A model generated the notes under the pieces. That model saw only the letters and a list, made by a program, of their open reading frames with translations, had not been told where the DNA came from and ran no database searches. Below, piece after piece: positions 36,201 through 47,424 of a stretch of DNA of 64,000 bases (the stretch's first letter is position 1; each line of letters starts with the position of its first letter). Source of the DNA: Laguncularia racemosa (taxonomy: Eukaryota; Streptophyta; Magnoliopsida; Myrtales; Combretaceae); NCBI GenBank assembly GCA_037954665.1, contig JBBMOL010000281.1, positions 310,001 through 374,000 on the forward strand, in the 5' to 3' direction. The position numbers and the translations under genes were made by a program.

Positions 36201-37423
36201 GCTTGGTAGCAAACTTAGGGTTTTTCATTTTTTTCCCCGTTAACCGAACAAGAAAAAAGTTACATTCTCCAAATTCTCTATCTAAACGTCTATTATATGT
36301 TGTTGTTGTGTGTGTGTGTCTATATATATATAACCGTCATACATGGAATATGATTTATGGGCAAATCAGCGGAAAAACCTAGCAGCCTTGGAAACATTCG
36401 TGAAAAAAAAAAAAAGGCAATTCTAATTCATGTAACTTTTCAGACCGCATTCAGTGCATCGAAAGATGTGAACATTCAATGTATTGCTTTCTTGCAGCTG
36501 GGGAGGACCGGGACAAATCTCTTGAAGACAAAAGGCAGAATGAAGCTTTTGTGAGGGAGAATATTCCATTGTGGGTTGGAGTTGTTGGATACAGCGTCTT
36601 CGCTGTTGTCTCCATCATCGTGATACCTACCATGTTCCCTCAACTCAAATGGTACTACGTTCTTGTGGCCTATCTTCTAGCCCCTTCCCTAGCGTTCTGC
36701 AATGCGTATGGCGCTGGTCTCACAGACATGAACATGGCTTATAACTATGGGAAAATAGCTCTTTTTGTGCTGGCTGCAATGTCTGGCAAGGAGAATGGAC
36801 TGGTTGCTGGCCTAGCCGGGTGTGGTATTATCAAATCTGTCGTATCTGTTGCCTGCATTCTGATGCAAGATTTCAAAACAGCACATTGCACTCTAACATC
36901 TCCAAGAGCAATGTTCCTAAGCCAGGCCATAGGAACAGCCATTGGCTGTGTAGTAACTCCTCTCAGCTTCTTCCTATTCTACAAGGCATTTGATGTTGGG
37001 AATCCAAATGGAGATTTTAAAGCTCCTTATGCATTGATATACAGAAACATGGCAATTCTGGGAATAGAAGGCTTTTCAGCTCTACCAAACCATTGTTTGC
37101 AGCTCTGTTATGGATTCTTTGCATTTGCAGTGGTGGCGAACCTTGTACGAGATTTTGCACCAGCGAAGGTTGGCAAATGGATGCCAATGCCAATGGCGAT
37201 GGCACCACCATTCTTGGTTGGGGCTTACTTTACAATTGATATGTGCCTGGGCAGTTTGATCGTGTTTATATGGCACAAGCTTAACACAAAGAAAGCAGAG
37301 CTGATGGTTCCTGCTGTTGCTTCAGGATTGATCTGCGGTGAGGGCCTTTGGATTCTTCCTGCTTCAGTTCTTGCCTTGGCAAAAATAAAGCCTCCCATAT
37401 GCATGAAATTTGTGCCATCCTAG
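33297..37423 (+). CDS. YSL1: Yellow Stripe-like metal-nicotianamine transporter (YSL1-like), complete
   Basis: Seven coding exons: 33297-33663, 33803-33975, 34982-35076, 35170-35304, 35432-35621, 35847-35961, 36498-37423. All introns are GT-AG and phases agree, giving 2001 coding bases including TAG (666 residues), the usual YSL length. An acidic and lysine-rich N-terminus (residues 1-35) precedes a polytopic membrane region. Family motifs include KLNLTTGLVPNLNVSAALL (61-79), KPFTRQENT, LKLTYPSGLATAVLINGF, FYFDFSMTFVGAGMICSH and NAYGAGLTDMNMAYNYGK; the C-terminus is ICMKFVPS. From recall, GLNRKTYELSGVNTEGNSP and MIVDLKLTYPSGLATAV are closest to Arabidopsis YSL1 rather than YSL2/3, YSL4/6 or YSL5/7/8. 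YSL1-group proteins carry Fe/Zn/Cu-nicotianamine complexes across the plasma membrane for redistribution to leaves and seeds. The second ATG (33303) could also initiate. Orthology was not tested by phylogeny. Confidence 0.95.
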
Positions 37424-38320
37424 AGCTTCTATGATGATATTCAGACGCTAGGCTCTCGAATAATTAAGAGCATCGTGAATTGAAAAGTTTCAATTGTCCT
37501 AATATCAACCCCATGACCAGCAAATTTCTGTATCCTTTGCAGAACCAAATATACTTGGAATTCTTAACAGCCAAACCCAAGACAGCCATCAGTACAATCC
37601 CTTACGGCTTTATATTTATGTCTTGTCAAAATGGTTCCTTGATCAAAACTGCATGTCATCTCTGATTTATTGGTGATTTCAAGTAAGCAAACAAAGGATT
37701 ACTAATGAAGATAACTTCTGAAGTCCATTTTCACCTATACAGGGGGAAGATGAAAATGATCAAAAAGCCAGAAATCATCCCACCAACCCTTAAATTTCAT
37801 TGCCAGCTCATTGTATTATATAGGACGCAGCAGTCTCAATAATTCTAATTGCTGTATCATCTATCAACAACAAATATGTTGCGTATCTCGTTATCATGAA
37901 CAGAAAAGGTAGCGAAAACCTCTGAAGCTCAAAGGCAAAATGCCACCAATAACATCCTCACATTATGATCAAGAAAGATTGAAACAGTATCCACAATTAT
38001 ACTCCAAAAAGATAACTATTTGACGAAAGAATCACAAAGATAAATCAAATTGGAGAAAGCAACAACAAAAAATTTGGGGTTGCTCTAGGAAGCTCATTAT
38101 GAAAATCAAATAATTGACTGTTGATGATATGGGAAAAACAAAACCGTAATATACAGATCTTTTCCGAGCATCAAAATTTTTATGAAATCGAAGCAGACGC
38201 TGTAAGATCTCTGTTGATACACTTCCTATATAGATTTAAAACTCATCCTGTTATTATACCTGCCAACACGTCACTCTTTCCTCGTGCATAGATTGTGTAA
38301 ACCAATCGAATAGCATCAAG
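37424..38320. other. YSL1 3' flank, no gene
   Basis: Contains the presumed YSL1 3' untranslated region and about 0.9 kb up to the end of the minus-strand gene fragment. The two genes would be tail to tail. No additional exon-like series was seen. Confidence 0.5.
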
Positions 38321-38828
38321 TCATCCATCCATGGACTCCCAGGAATCTGCCACCTGAAATATAATTGAGAAGCTTTCAGTAAGAGTAATTGTTCCTGCCA
38401 TTAGTGGACAGCGCAGCCATTGAGCACTTCTGACCATGCTTCTCCGAAATCATAACCGAACATCTTTTTGAAATTACTAATAGATAAATGTACGATCAAA
38501 TTCACAACTTAGAAACTGTTAGCAATTAAATAACTGTTGGGGCGCAATTTGGATAACCATTTTTCTAGTAAAAACTGATGATACAGACCCCATATATAGG
38601 ATTGAGTGCTCACCAAGTAAACTGGTCCACCAATTGTGTCAATACATAGGCCTGCACCAGGTGGTAAAGTCAGGTCTGCACGAGCAGAAACAGAGACTAT
38701 ATCGGGAATGTTGACTTTAATAGCTCGTTTATCAATATTTGCAAAATCTCCTGATCTACTGGAAAGGCTTTGGGGTACTTTCTGATCTCCCATATTTACC
38801 TGCCCATGCAAGGTAAAGGAAATCATTG
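38321..38828 (-). pseudogene. Last two exons of an unidentified minus-strand gene
   Basis: An exon at 38614-38828 (minus) follows an acceptor TGCAG and ends at a donor TTG|GTGAGC. It is open in one frame for 71 codons, including LSSRSGDFANIDKRAIKVNI and ADLTLPPGAGLCIDTIGGPV. A TATTTCAG acceptor at 38354 then leads in phase to VADSWESMDG and TGA (38321-38323). The biased, non-repetitive composition and matched splice phases support a real gene end. I do not recognise the family. No upstream exon was found before the retroelement at about 39.3 kb, so it is either truncated by that insertion or its 5' exons lie beyond the nested stack. Confidence 0.5.
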
Positions 38829-38945
38829 CTGCAGTCAGACTTATTACAATATCAAATTCTTTAGAGAATGTTCATACTTTTATATGCTGCAGTCAGGCTT
38901 ATTACAATATCAAATTTCTTTGGAGAATATTGATACTTTTATATG
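38829..38945. repeat. 58-bp tandem duplication next to the exon
   Basis: Units 38829-38886 and 38887-38945 both start CTGCAGTCAG and end TTTTATATG, differing at a few positions. The first unit supplies the acceptor of the 38828 exon, and the second carries an equivalent CTGCAG, so an alternative acceptor was created by duplication. Confidence 0.9.
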
Positions 38946-39302
38946 ACGAATCACCACAGGACACTGACAGACAAATGTGCGTGCATGATATTTGCCATAA
39001 ACACCTCTAAGCTAAGAACAATTCAGTTTCAGCAAACTACTGATTATTCCGCACAAAAGAGTCAGACCATACAGATTCTAGTTTCAACAGGCTTTCAATT
39101 GAACATAGAGCTTCTGTGCTATATGAATCTGTTGCACCGTCATCCACAAAAGGCAATTCTTGTTTTTATTTTGTTATTTCTAACAAATATCCATGACATA
39201 TGTTACTAAGCACATATAAACCAGTCATATCATAAAGTCTAGAAGATTTAAAAGATGTGCTAAAAAATCTGTTAAGAAAACTACCACAGAAAAATTAGTT
39301 AA
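38946..39302. other. Spacer before the Ogre-like LTR, nothing recognised
   Basis: About 360 bp of AT-rich DNA with no splice-compatible exon continuing the minus-strand gene. Confidence 0.4.
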
Positions 39303-40523
39303 TATTTTTTATTTTTTATTTTTTATTTTTTTATATTATATTAGACATATTTATTTATTTATCAAAAATCTAAAACCTAATTAAAATCCAAAATTTTTTT
39401 TTTTTTTGGATTATTAAAAAAATTTCTCTATTTCTAATAAAATAACTAAAGAAATGGATAATTAAAGTAAATAAATACAAATGAATAAAATAAAAATAAA
39501 TAAATAAAATTAACTAACCTAGGTACGGATTACGGGTCGGTCAAGTCAAGTCAGGACAGGTCGGATTGGTCGAAGATTCCTCGGCAGCGTTCCGGTGGCT
39601 TTCGAAGGCAATTGAGGGCTGCTTCGAAGCTTTACAAGGGTAAGTAATCCAATTATGGCAATGGTTTTCTTCAAAAACCTCTTCAGGTGGTGGTTTGGAG
39701 CTTGATCGACGGTTGCGGCTAGGGAGGAACTCCGACGAGCTTCAAAACCTTCAAATTTTCAATCTTTTCTCTCTTTTGATCTGTGATTTAGCTTCCTCCC
39801 ATCATACTCTATTTATAGGCACCAGAAATCAAGCTGAATAAGCTCGAATTTCCCTGCAATAGGCTCGAATCGTATCCACGGTTAAAACTTATCTTTGATT
39901 TACACTAGATTTGTGTAAATATTTGATTTTGTTACGATTTGTGTTAATTAGATGATGTTTATTTTATTTTTGTTAAAGATTTATTGGATTTGTGCAAAAA
40001 ATCGTATCAAAACGGTCAAATTTCGTTTTTTCCTACAGCCGGTGATTGTTTCGAGCAGAGGTTGAAGACGATCACATACCCAGCACGTATGCTCCCTCTA
40101 TCCAATCAAAAGCTAACATGTGTCCTAGGTGAGGAAAAATATTGCAAAACGCGGATTTGATTCCCCCATGTTTCGAACCCTGACTGAGCACCTCTCCCCC
40201 CCCCCCCCCCCCCCCCCCCCTGCCGTCGTGCGTATGCTTTAAGGCCGAAGCCCGGACCAACTAGGGTAGCCCATTTCTCAGTTTATTTTACACGAATATT
40301 ATACATAAGCATAGCAAGTTTTATTTATTTTATCTTATTTTAAAATTTTAAAAATTTATAAAAATTATTTAGCCTCTTTTATTTTTGTTTCTACCATTAT
40401 TTTCCAAAATTGGTATATTTTTTCTTTATTTCTGCTAAATAGAAGAAAAAATAAAATAAAATAAAATAAAAAAATGAAAAATTGAACATTATTTATGATT
40501 AAAGAGCAAAAATGAAGTGTTTA
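39303..40523 (-). repeat. 3' LTR (truncated) of the Ogre-like element
   Basis: Similar along its length to 54700-55879, sharing ATATTATATTAGACATATTT at one end and GAACATTATTTATGATTAAA near the other. The outer minus-strand end is TATAAACAC, a one-base variant of the TGTAAACACCC start at 55879. It lacks about 0.5 kb corresponding to 54150-54700, so it appears shortened. It contains the 25-base C tract. Confidence 0.6.
40196..40220 (+). repeat. 25-base poly-C tract
   Basis: Uninterrupted run of 25 C. The homologous position in the other LTR (near 55577-55581) has only five C followed by ACACTAAGGCC. This marks local expansion or an assembly uncertainty. Confidence 0.95.
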
Positions 40524-43500
40524 TAGCTACCATTCTTTATAATAAAGTTTGAAAAACTTAACTATAAAGACGACAAAGAAGTCATTTTTGGCCGATAGAC
40601 TAAGTGGATAACATCATAGTTGGCTGGTTATCTAAACTTGGTTCTAGTAGGAAAAATGCTCCATGAGCTAATGATCCCACGAATGCTTTGTGATGATTAA
40701 TACTGCTTGGGATGATCTTAAATAAGGAACATCTCACCAGACTAACAACCTAAAGTAAGATATCATCTAGAAAAGTCCTCTATAGGCTAACTAATCGATG
40801 ATAGGAAACATCTCAAAAATTGTTTAGGAATGTGTCATTGTAAGTGAACTGACTAATAATAGGAAGCGTCACATAGGACTAGCGACTATAAAGAAAAGAT
40901 TGTTTATAGGAACGCTCTTATGAGCTGGCCACCTGATAATAGGAAGCGTCTTGCTAGATTAGTGATTGTCGAAGAAGAAATGTTTTAGAAGAGTACTTTT
41001 ATGAGTTGACTAATCGATAATAAGAAGTGTCTTATGGGACTAACAACCTTAAAGAAGGAAATTTCTAGAGAAGCGCTCTTACGAGTAGGAAGTGTCTCAT
41101 GGGACTAACAATCCTAAAGAAGGAAATTTCTAAAAAAGCGCTCTTACGAGCTGACTAATCGATAGTAGGAAGTGTCTCATGGGACTAACAACCCTAAAGA
41201 AGGAAATTTCTAGAGAAGCACTCTTACGAGTTGACTAATCGATAGTAGGAAGCGTCTCACTAGACTAACAACCCTAAAGAAGGAAATTTCTAGAAAAGTG
41301 CTCTTATGAGCTGACTAATCGATGATAGGAAGCGTCTCATTTAGACTCGCAACCCTAAGAGAGGATGTTTAAGTAAGTGCCCCATTGTAGGCTAACTTTA
41401 AGCTATTGCATCTAGAAAAGTGCCTTACTATGGACTAACTCTAAGAAAGTATATTTGGGAAGGTGTCCCATTGTGAACTGACTAACCGATAGTGGGAAGT
41501 TTCCTCTTTGGACTTGCAATCCTGAAAGAGGATATTTAAGTAAGTGCCCCCATTGTAGGCTAACTTTAAGGGATTGTATCTAGGAAAGTGCCCAATTGTA
41601 GGCTGACTAACTGATAGCGCCGTCTAGGTATATCTTATTCAACCTAGCATTTCAAAAAAATGCTTCTTATGAGTTGAGAAGTGTCTTACAAGACTAGCAA
41701 CCTTGTTGAAGAGGTTTTCTAGTAAAGTACTCTTACGAGCTAACTAATCGAAAATAGGAAGTGTCTCACTAGACTAGCAACCATGAAGGAGAAAATTTAG
41801 GAAAGTGTCACATTATGGGCTAACTAACTAATAACGAATTCCTAAGTGAGAATCTTATTTTTCCAATAATAGTCAAGAGTTTAGAATGACTTAAAACTTT
41901 TGAACAAATGATAACTAAAGCTCTTCTAAAAATATTTAAGACAATTACTCTTTTAAACTTAAGAATAAGGTGACAAGGTATTAAAGTATTTTCTAGCAAA
42001 CTTTGAAAATTTTTTCTTTCTTCTAAAAAAAAATCTAAAAGAAATTTATTTATTTATTTATTTTAAATATTGCTAGCAAGTAAAGAGTTTGACAAGGTTC
42101 CCAAAAATTCAAATAAAGGGTAGGCCTCCCCTACTACTCAATAATCACTTACTCTTTTGCCTCATTTTACTTAGAGGGTTTGGTTTAATCTTGAAAAAGT
42201 GGTGTCTTGGCTTAATCAATCACCTCTTGAGGGGTTTCTTGCAATTAAGACTCATATCTTCTTCTTGAGGGGCATTAATATTTAAAATTTGAGCCAAACA
42301 ACGCCAATGAGGAATGACTTTAAATTCTCTCATTCTATTTGGAAATAGATATCTCATTCTCAATTGGTTTAATCTAAAAGGATTTCTTTACAATCTCTCG
42401 GTTAAGATGTCACTCTTGACTTTTATTCCAAAAATTATGGTCTTTCTTGTAAATAATACGCTTTGACTAATCTGTTAGGCCTTTTTGAAACTTGTAATGC
42501 AATATAGGCTCTTGGTTATTGGTTTTAAAAAAGTACTAATGTTAAGATCTAGTTTGAAAGAATCATCATTTCAACTTGGGTTTATAAATCAAGAAACTTT
42601 GAGAAAAACTAGAATAGCACTTTCCCTAGGCCCAACGATTTTTGCTTAGGATAGATAAATTATTTTTAATGATATGGAAAAGTCTTTAGACAAGGCAGTT
42701 ATATGTTTAGGTTTTTGTATTTGCCCCTAGTGTTTTCAAGTAGTGTTGGGCTTGTGTATAGGTTTAACTACATTCTTCAGCTTTTCGCATTTCTTTTCTT
42801 TTCTTTTTCTCTTCTTTATTTTTCTTTCATTCATTTTTTTTTTCTTCCTTTCTTTTCTTTTTTTTTCTTCTTTTGGGCCCAATGGTGATTATCTCTTGTG
42901 AGTCTTGAGTGGTTTTTCAAAATGTGGACTTTTCTTCATATCAAAAGAAATAAATTAACTCTGGCAAAAATTACCCTTGAATTGTTGCAACTAGGGCAAG
43001 CACTATTTAGTTAATCCTTTTTTCTTAAATGATGTCCTTATCTTCCTAATCATCCCATTGTAGGGTAGTTCAAGACAAGGTTAAATTTTGAAACTCTCTT
43101 TATATAAGCTCAAAAGGGGTTGGCAAAGGATTATTGTGTTTAAGATAGGAAAAATGAATGCCTAACATTATTTTGATTAACGTATCAAATTCAAGATAGA
43201 CCTCCTTTAAGGAATGAGTCAAAAACCTCATATTAATAACACCTAACTCTCGAGTGTTTGAGGGTTAGTGTTTGGCAAATGGTTTGCCTCTTGTCATCCT
43301 AAACCACTCGAACAAATGAGATATCATTCCATTTTACCGTATTTGCCTATATTCACCATGTCTCATGATGTCTTTGGGAGTTACGTGCCACTGTCAAGTG
43401 ATTTAGTCTTAGTTTGGCTCTCTTGGGAAGCTAGTTAAGATATTCTTCTTTATGCCCTCATTGGTAATTGCTACTTTGAAAATGTGCCCTAAAAATTAAT

Positions 43501-43904
43501 TATCTCTATATCTGTTTTATATAACTCCTGATGGAGAGAAGATTCAAGTGTAACCCTTAGGATTGGAGAGAGTTGGAAGGTTTTTTGTTTTGAGGCTAAA
43601 TCAACATATTTTGAAGTGAATGGGGTCTTTCAAATTGAGAGCAGGTTATAGAGGTCTTTGGCTTTACATTCAAAGTAGGTGATTATGAGCCTTAGGTTAA
43701 GCTAACCATTTAAAAGCAACTTTTAGGACCTTGAAAGGATTTCTTATTGTTAGCAATTCTTCAATTTTCTTAACTTTGATCTTTTCTTTATTGTTATTAT
43801 TGTTTAATAAATATGCAAATAAGATGCTCACACGGATGCAAAGGGGCCAACATTTGATTAATGATATAATACTAAAATTTTATTAATATTGCAAACTTAG
43901 AGTT
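40524..43904 (-). other. Tail region of the Ogre-like element, no coding sequence recognised
   Basis: Lies between the decayed reading frame and the left LTR on the minus strand, where autonomous relatives have pol and a 3' untranslated region. I found no RT or integrase motif. The end next to the LTR is a degenerate tandem array, listed separately. The rest (41.84-43.90 kb) is AT-rich and unassigned. Confidence 0.5.
40783..41835. repeat. Degenerate tandem array, ~80-bp unit
   Basis: About ten units marked by GACTAATCGATAGTAGGAAG, then TGTCTCATGGGACTAACAAC, then AAGAAGGAAATTTCTAGA and GCTCTTACGAG. The best-preserved neighbours, starting 41161 and 41241, give an 80-bp period. Units at both edges are more diverged (near 40801, 40938 and 41753), as usual for arrays homogenised in the middle. 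Confidence 0.88.
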
Positions 43905-44207
43905 CTTCTTCAGCTGCATAGGCGCCGATTCTCTACCAATGATAGCTTCTAATTCTCTTATTCTTGCTTGGGTCTTCTCCAACTGAGCTTCTAAGGCTTT
44001 ATTCCTTTGGTCAGACTCTTTGAACCTGCTTTTTTAGACATCCTTCTTATAGTCTACAGCTTCAAAGTAGACTTCCATCCGAGCTCTGACCTATTCCATG
44101 TAGGTTTTCAATTCTAGAGCTATATTGCTTAACGTAGGTTGAGTGACATCCGAGATTCGGTATGCCCTTTCTCCTGTCTAGTATAGTTGGTGGATCACGA
44201 AATCTCT
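43905..44207 (-). pseudogene. C-terminal part of the DUF7745-like frame (coiled coil)
   Basis: Minus-strand frame with QRNKALEAQLEKTQARIREL, a heptad-rich coiled-coil-like stretch, and a preceding segment RISDVTQPTLSNIALELKTY. It is cut at 44207 by the gypsy insertion and continues on the far side at 52270. Stops occur, for example near 44170 and 44034. Coiled-coil tails after this domain are common in plant retroelement-associated proteins. Confidence 0.55.
44203..44207. repeat. Left target-site duplication (TCTCT; right CCTCT)
   Basis: TCTCT precedes the 5' LTR, and CCTCT (52270-52274) follows the 3' LTR, a 4 of 5 match consistent with one later mutation. Confidence 0.65.
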
Positions 44208-44861
44208 TGATAGAGATTAGGACGCATCCAACATTCGAGAGCTAGTCAAAGCCAATGATCCTTTACAAGGTGTCGGGGGTCCTATAACATAATCACGGAC
44301 CAAGCGAATGAAGGAGGCATTGCAAGGATTGATTATGGAACTTCAGGAGCAAGAGGTAATTCGACACAACTCTAACACAATTCCTAAGCTCATGAATATC
44401 ATATATCAAAGTGGGGACGAAGCGGAGGACATTAGCAATGGATAGACGACCTTAACATTGTTTTTATCTTTTCATTTCAAAGCTGGCCCTAGATGTATTT
44501 AAGCCGCCAACTTATAATTTATGACCATTATAAACTCCTTGGTAGGACATTTGAAAGGTCACATCTAGCTTATAATTTACGACCATTATAAACTCCTTTG
44601 GTAGGATATTTGAAAGGTCATTATCAGATGTTGAATGAAAATCATTTGAGAGAATTCTCTCTTCCTTTGGTTCTGGCAATAGAACTACCTTATGTTTCTT
44701 CATCTTAAACGCTTGAAGAAATCAATCTTGATAGCTTAGGTTCTAATCGGTGGGTTCGATTGGGGTTGGGTTATGCACAATACTTGATTCAACTTCGATT
44801 CTTGGGTTTTGAATCCTCTATTGATTGTTGGGTCTTAGATCAATATCTAGGGTTCGCGTCA
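44208..44861 (+). repeat. 5' LTR of the 44.2-52.3 kb gypsy element
   Basis: 654 bp, TGATAGAGAT to TTCGCGTCA, followed by TT and the PBS. It contains an internal ~66-bp duplication (TTATAATTTATGACCATTAT at 44512 and a near copy at 44570). Its first 200 bp retain a protein-like frame continuing the integrase tail. Confidence 0.92.
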
Positions 44862-44863
44862 TT

Positions 44864-44875
44864 TGGTATCAGAGC
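44864..44875 (+). other. Primer binding site (initiator tRNA-Met)
   Basis: TGGTATCAGAGC, exact complement of the plant initiator tRNA-Met 3' end, two bases after the LTR. Confidence 0.93.
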
Positions 44876-45602
44876 TAAATTCATTGAATCGTGTAATTTC
44901 TATCCTTTTTCATATCTTATTTGTAATTGATTGTGTGAATTTTCTGTCGAATTTTAAAAAAAGAAAAATCGTTCGTAGAAATTTGGTTCGTCAATTCCTT
45001 TGTTTACTTTTCTGCTGTTGCTTTTGTTTTACATTGGCCAATTCCTAAACTCAATTGTTTATTGTCACATTTGTCATCCCATTGGCCAATCTATATTCCT
45101 ATCAATCATTGCTGTCAATTCTGGCCGAAGAGTTTTATCCTCCTAAATTGCAATTCCAAGCGTGATTGATTGATTCAAGGGAACAAAGAACCCGGTTGTT
45201 TAGAGTTTTAAAAAAAAAATTCGTATTAAAAAAAAAGTTGCTGAATATTGAGTGAGTTTTCATTATTGTTCTAGTTTGTTTGTTAGTTGTTCCAGTGAAT
45301 TATTTTCCTATCAAATTTGTTCATTTTCCATATCGGTCATTGAGTTTGTCGTCTTTACTTGTTGTTAAATTTCTAAGTTGTCACATTGATTATCCTAGTG
45401 ATTTATTTGAAGAAAATTTGTTGAGTCAATTCTAGAACAAAGGCTTGTAAAGGAAAAGTAGAGTGTGAGATTAATATTGTGAGAAGTCCAAAAATTTGTG
45501 TTACACACGAGTGAATTTTCATCTTTGAGTGTAAACACGTGAGGGAGTGAATTGTGAGGTCTTGTTATATTATTATTACTAACATTCTTTGTTGCAGCAA
45601 AC

Positions 45603-45916
45603 ATGTCTGGTCAAAGTTCTCTTGACAGAGCGAAGGGAGTAGGAGATAATAAGTTGATGTTTCATGCGCTATTGAGTGAGATGAGAAAAATGATGAGGGC
45701 TGAGTTGGAGCTAGTCCATCAAAGGATGGATAGGATGGTGCAAAGTAGGGAGCCCACGGGTAGCACTACAGTGGGTCAAAGATCTGAGAGGCTTCCGAGG
45801 AGGAGAGTGAGAATGGAATTGGAAGAAGATACTGAAGTGGGAGAGTATAATTTTGTGATGGGGAGAGATAATACCCAAAAAAGAGATAGTAATTTGGGTA
45901 GTATAAAGATGAAAAT
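45603..45916 (+). pseudogene. gag N-terminal part, interrupted by the solo LTR
   Basis: Starts at ATG 45603 (MSGQSSLDRAKGV), about 730 bp after the PBS. It encodes a basic, Met- and Arg-rich segment with helix-like MLRE-type composition (LLSEMRKMMRAELELVHQRM) and reaches a conserved Gly-Ser-Ile-Lys-Met-Lys context at 45895-45915. The frame resumes at 47425 immediately after the AAAAT duplication. The insertion therefore split a continuous gag without deleting codons. Confidence 0.85.
45912..45916. repeat. Target-site duplication AAAAT (left)
   Basis: AAAAT flanks the solo LTR here and at 47420-47424, exact 5-bp match. Confidence 0.92.
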
Positions 45917-47419
45917 TGATAAGATCACATTATACTTATATTTTCTTCTGGATTTATATTAAATCTATTTCAATATTATAAGAAAATATAAAGAAATGAT
46001 ATTTAATGGTGTTTATTGTGAAAATTCAGGTTTTGAGGACCTAAAAGTAAATTACAAGTTATTTGGAGGAGTTTTTCACAAAATTGAAGAAGCAAGTGAA
46101 GAATTGCATTGAAGGCCGTCGGCTTACTATTGAAGGCTGCCGGCCTTAAGGCCGGCTTAAAAAAAAAAAACCATCAAAGCCGCCGGCCTTGACTGTTTCT
46201 CGGATGTCCATGTGAAAATCTCTCCAAAATCTTATCTTGATTGATTACTGACTCAATTCCTCATCAGATCAGCCTTATCCTCCTCCTCTTTGGATCTATA
46301 AATAGACCCCTTATGCGAACCTTTGGAGGCATCCTTGATTTTGATCTTTTGAATCATTAGAATTCCCTTGGGGACTTTTGGATTTTTTTTAAATTCTTTT
46401 ACATTTCATGTTATTCTAAATTTTAGTTTGAAGAAAGAATGTTATTGAAGTTTGCTTTCAATTGAAGAAGTTTAGAAATCATTTCGGAAGATTGAAGTTT
46501 TACAAACTCTTGAAGATTATAGCAATTGTTTCATTTATTTAATTTTCTTCTATACCATTTATCAGTTTATTTTTATTATTTAATATGAATTCCATTGCAC
46601 TTATTTACTTCAATTGTTTTTATGCAATCCATATCATAATGTTCTAAATCATCCTTGTGGGAAACATGATGAAGCCATAATTCAAACTAAAATGATCATT
46701 GTATTCATGTTATAGGACATATAGATATACGGAATTTTCATATAAGAAGTCCTGCTATAAATTGTATTTTGTAATTGAAATCAATGCATAGGAATTTAAA
46801 TGACTTGAAAGATAAATTTAGGTTTTGTCAGGAATTCCTAAGTAAGATTTAATAATTCATGCAGAAGCAGCGTTATTAAATTTTATTAGAAATTGACCTA
46901 AGTATTTCATGAAATATTTTTATTAAATTTTTCACTAAGGGATTAGGAGAAATTATTTTAAAGATATTAGGCAATCGTATAATTGGGAAATTTATGATTG
47001 TGAATTAGAATCCTCCATTGATTTTAATTAGCGGGAGCTATTAAATTAAATTGGGGTAATGTTACTTTAAAACTTGATAAAGGATTAAGGTTTTGTCAAT
47101 TTCTTGTGAAAATCCATATAGCTATGAGTTATTATAACATGAAGGCAATATGATTAGTAGAATTAGGGTGGATTCTATTTCCCACCATCAATTCATCCTT
47201 TTTCAAACACAATTCCCTTTTTGCGCATTTAGTATAATTCATTCACATTTGATTCTCATCAAATATCATTGCCTAAATAATAGTAGAAATTGATATAGGT
47301 CTATTACTTAATCAATCTTCGTGGTTCGACACTCTTCTCTCACTATATTACTTGATCCGATCCGGTACACTTGCCGGTATTTATTCACGCTCATTTTATA
47401 TCTCTTTTTGCGTGGATCA
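45917..47419 (+). mobile_element. Athila-type solo LTR nested in gag
   Basis: 1503 bp from TGATAAGATC to GTGGATCA, with perfect AAAAT duplications on both sides and no internal region, the product of LTR-LTR recombination. It is the same family as the palindrome arms at 19115 and 20457 and gives their missing 3' part. U3 holds GGCCGG-rich sequence, and a TATA box (TCTATAAATAG) lies near 46294-46304. The truncation point of the arms maps to about 46520-46524. Confidence 0.94.
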
Positions 47420-47424
47420 AAAAT

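Noticed and set aside
40160..40190. TTTCGAACCCTGACTGAGC as a tRNA T-arm
   Set aside because: No matching acceptor, D or anticodon arms nearby; it lies inside the Ogre-like LTR.
42703..42888. 61-codon Phe-rich hydrophobic frame
   Set aside because: Produced by a TTTTC-rich tract; not a credible membrane protein.
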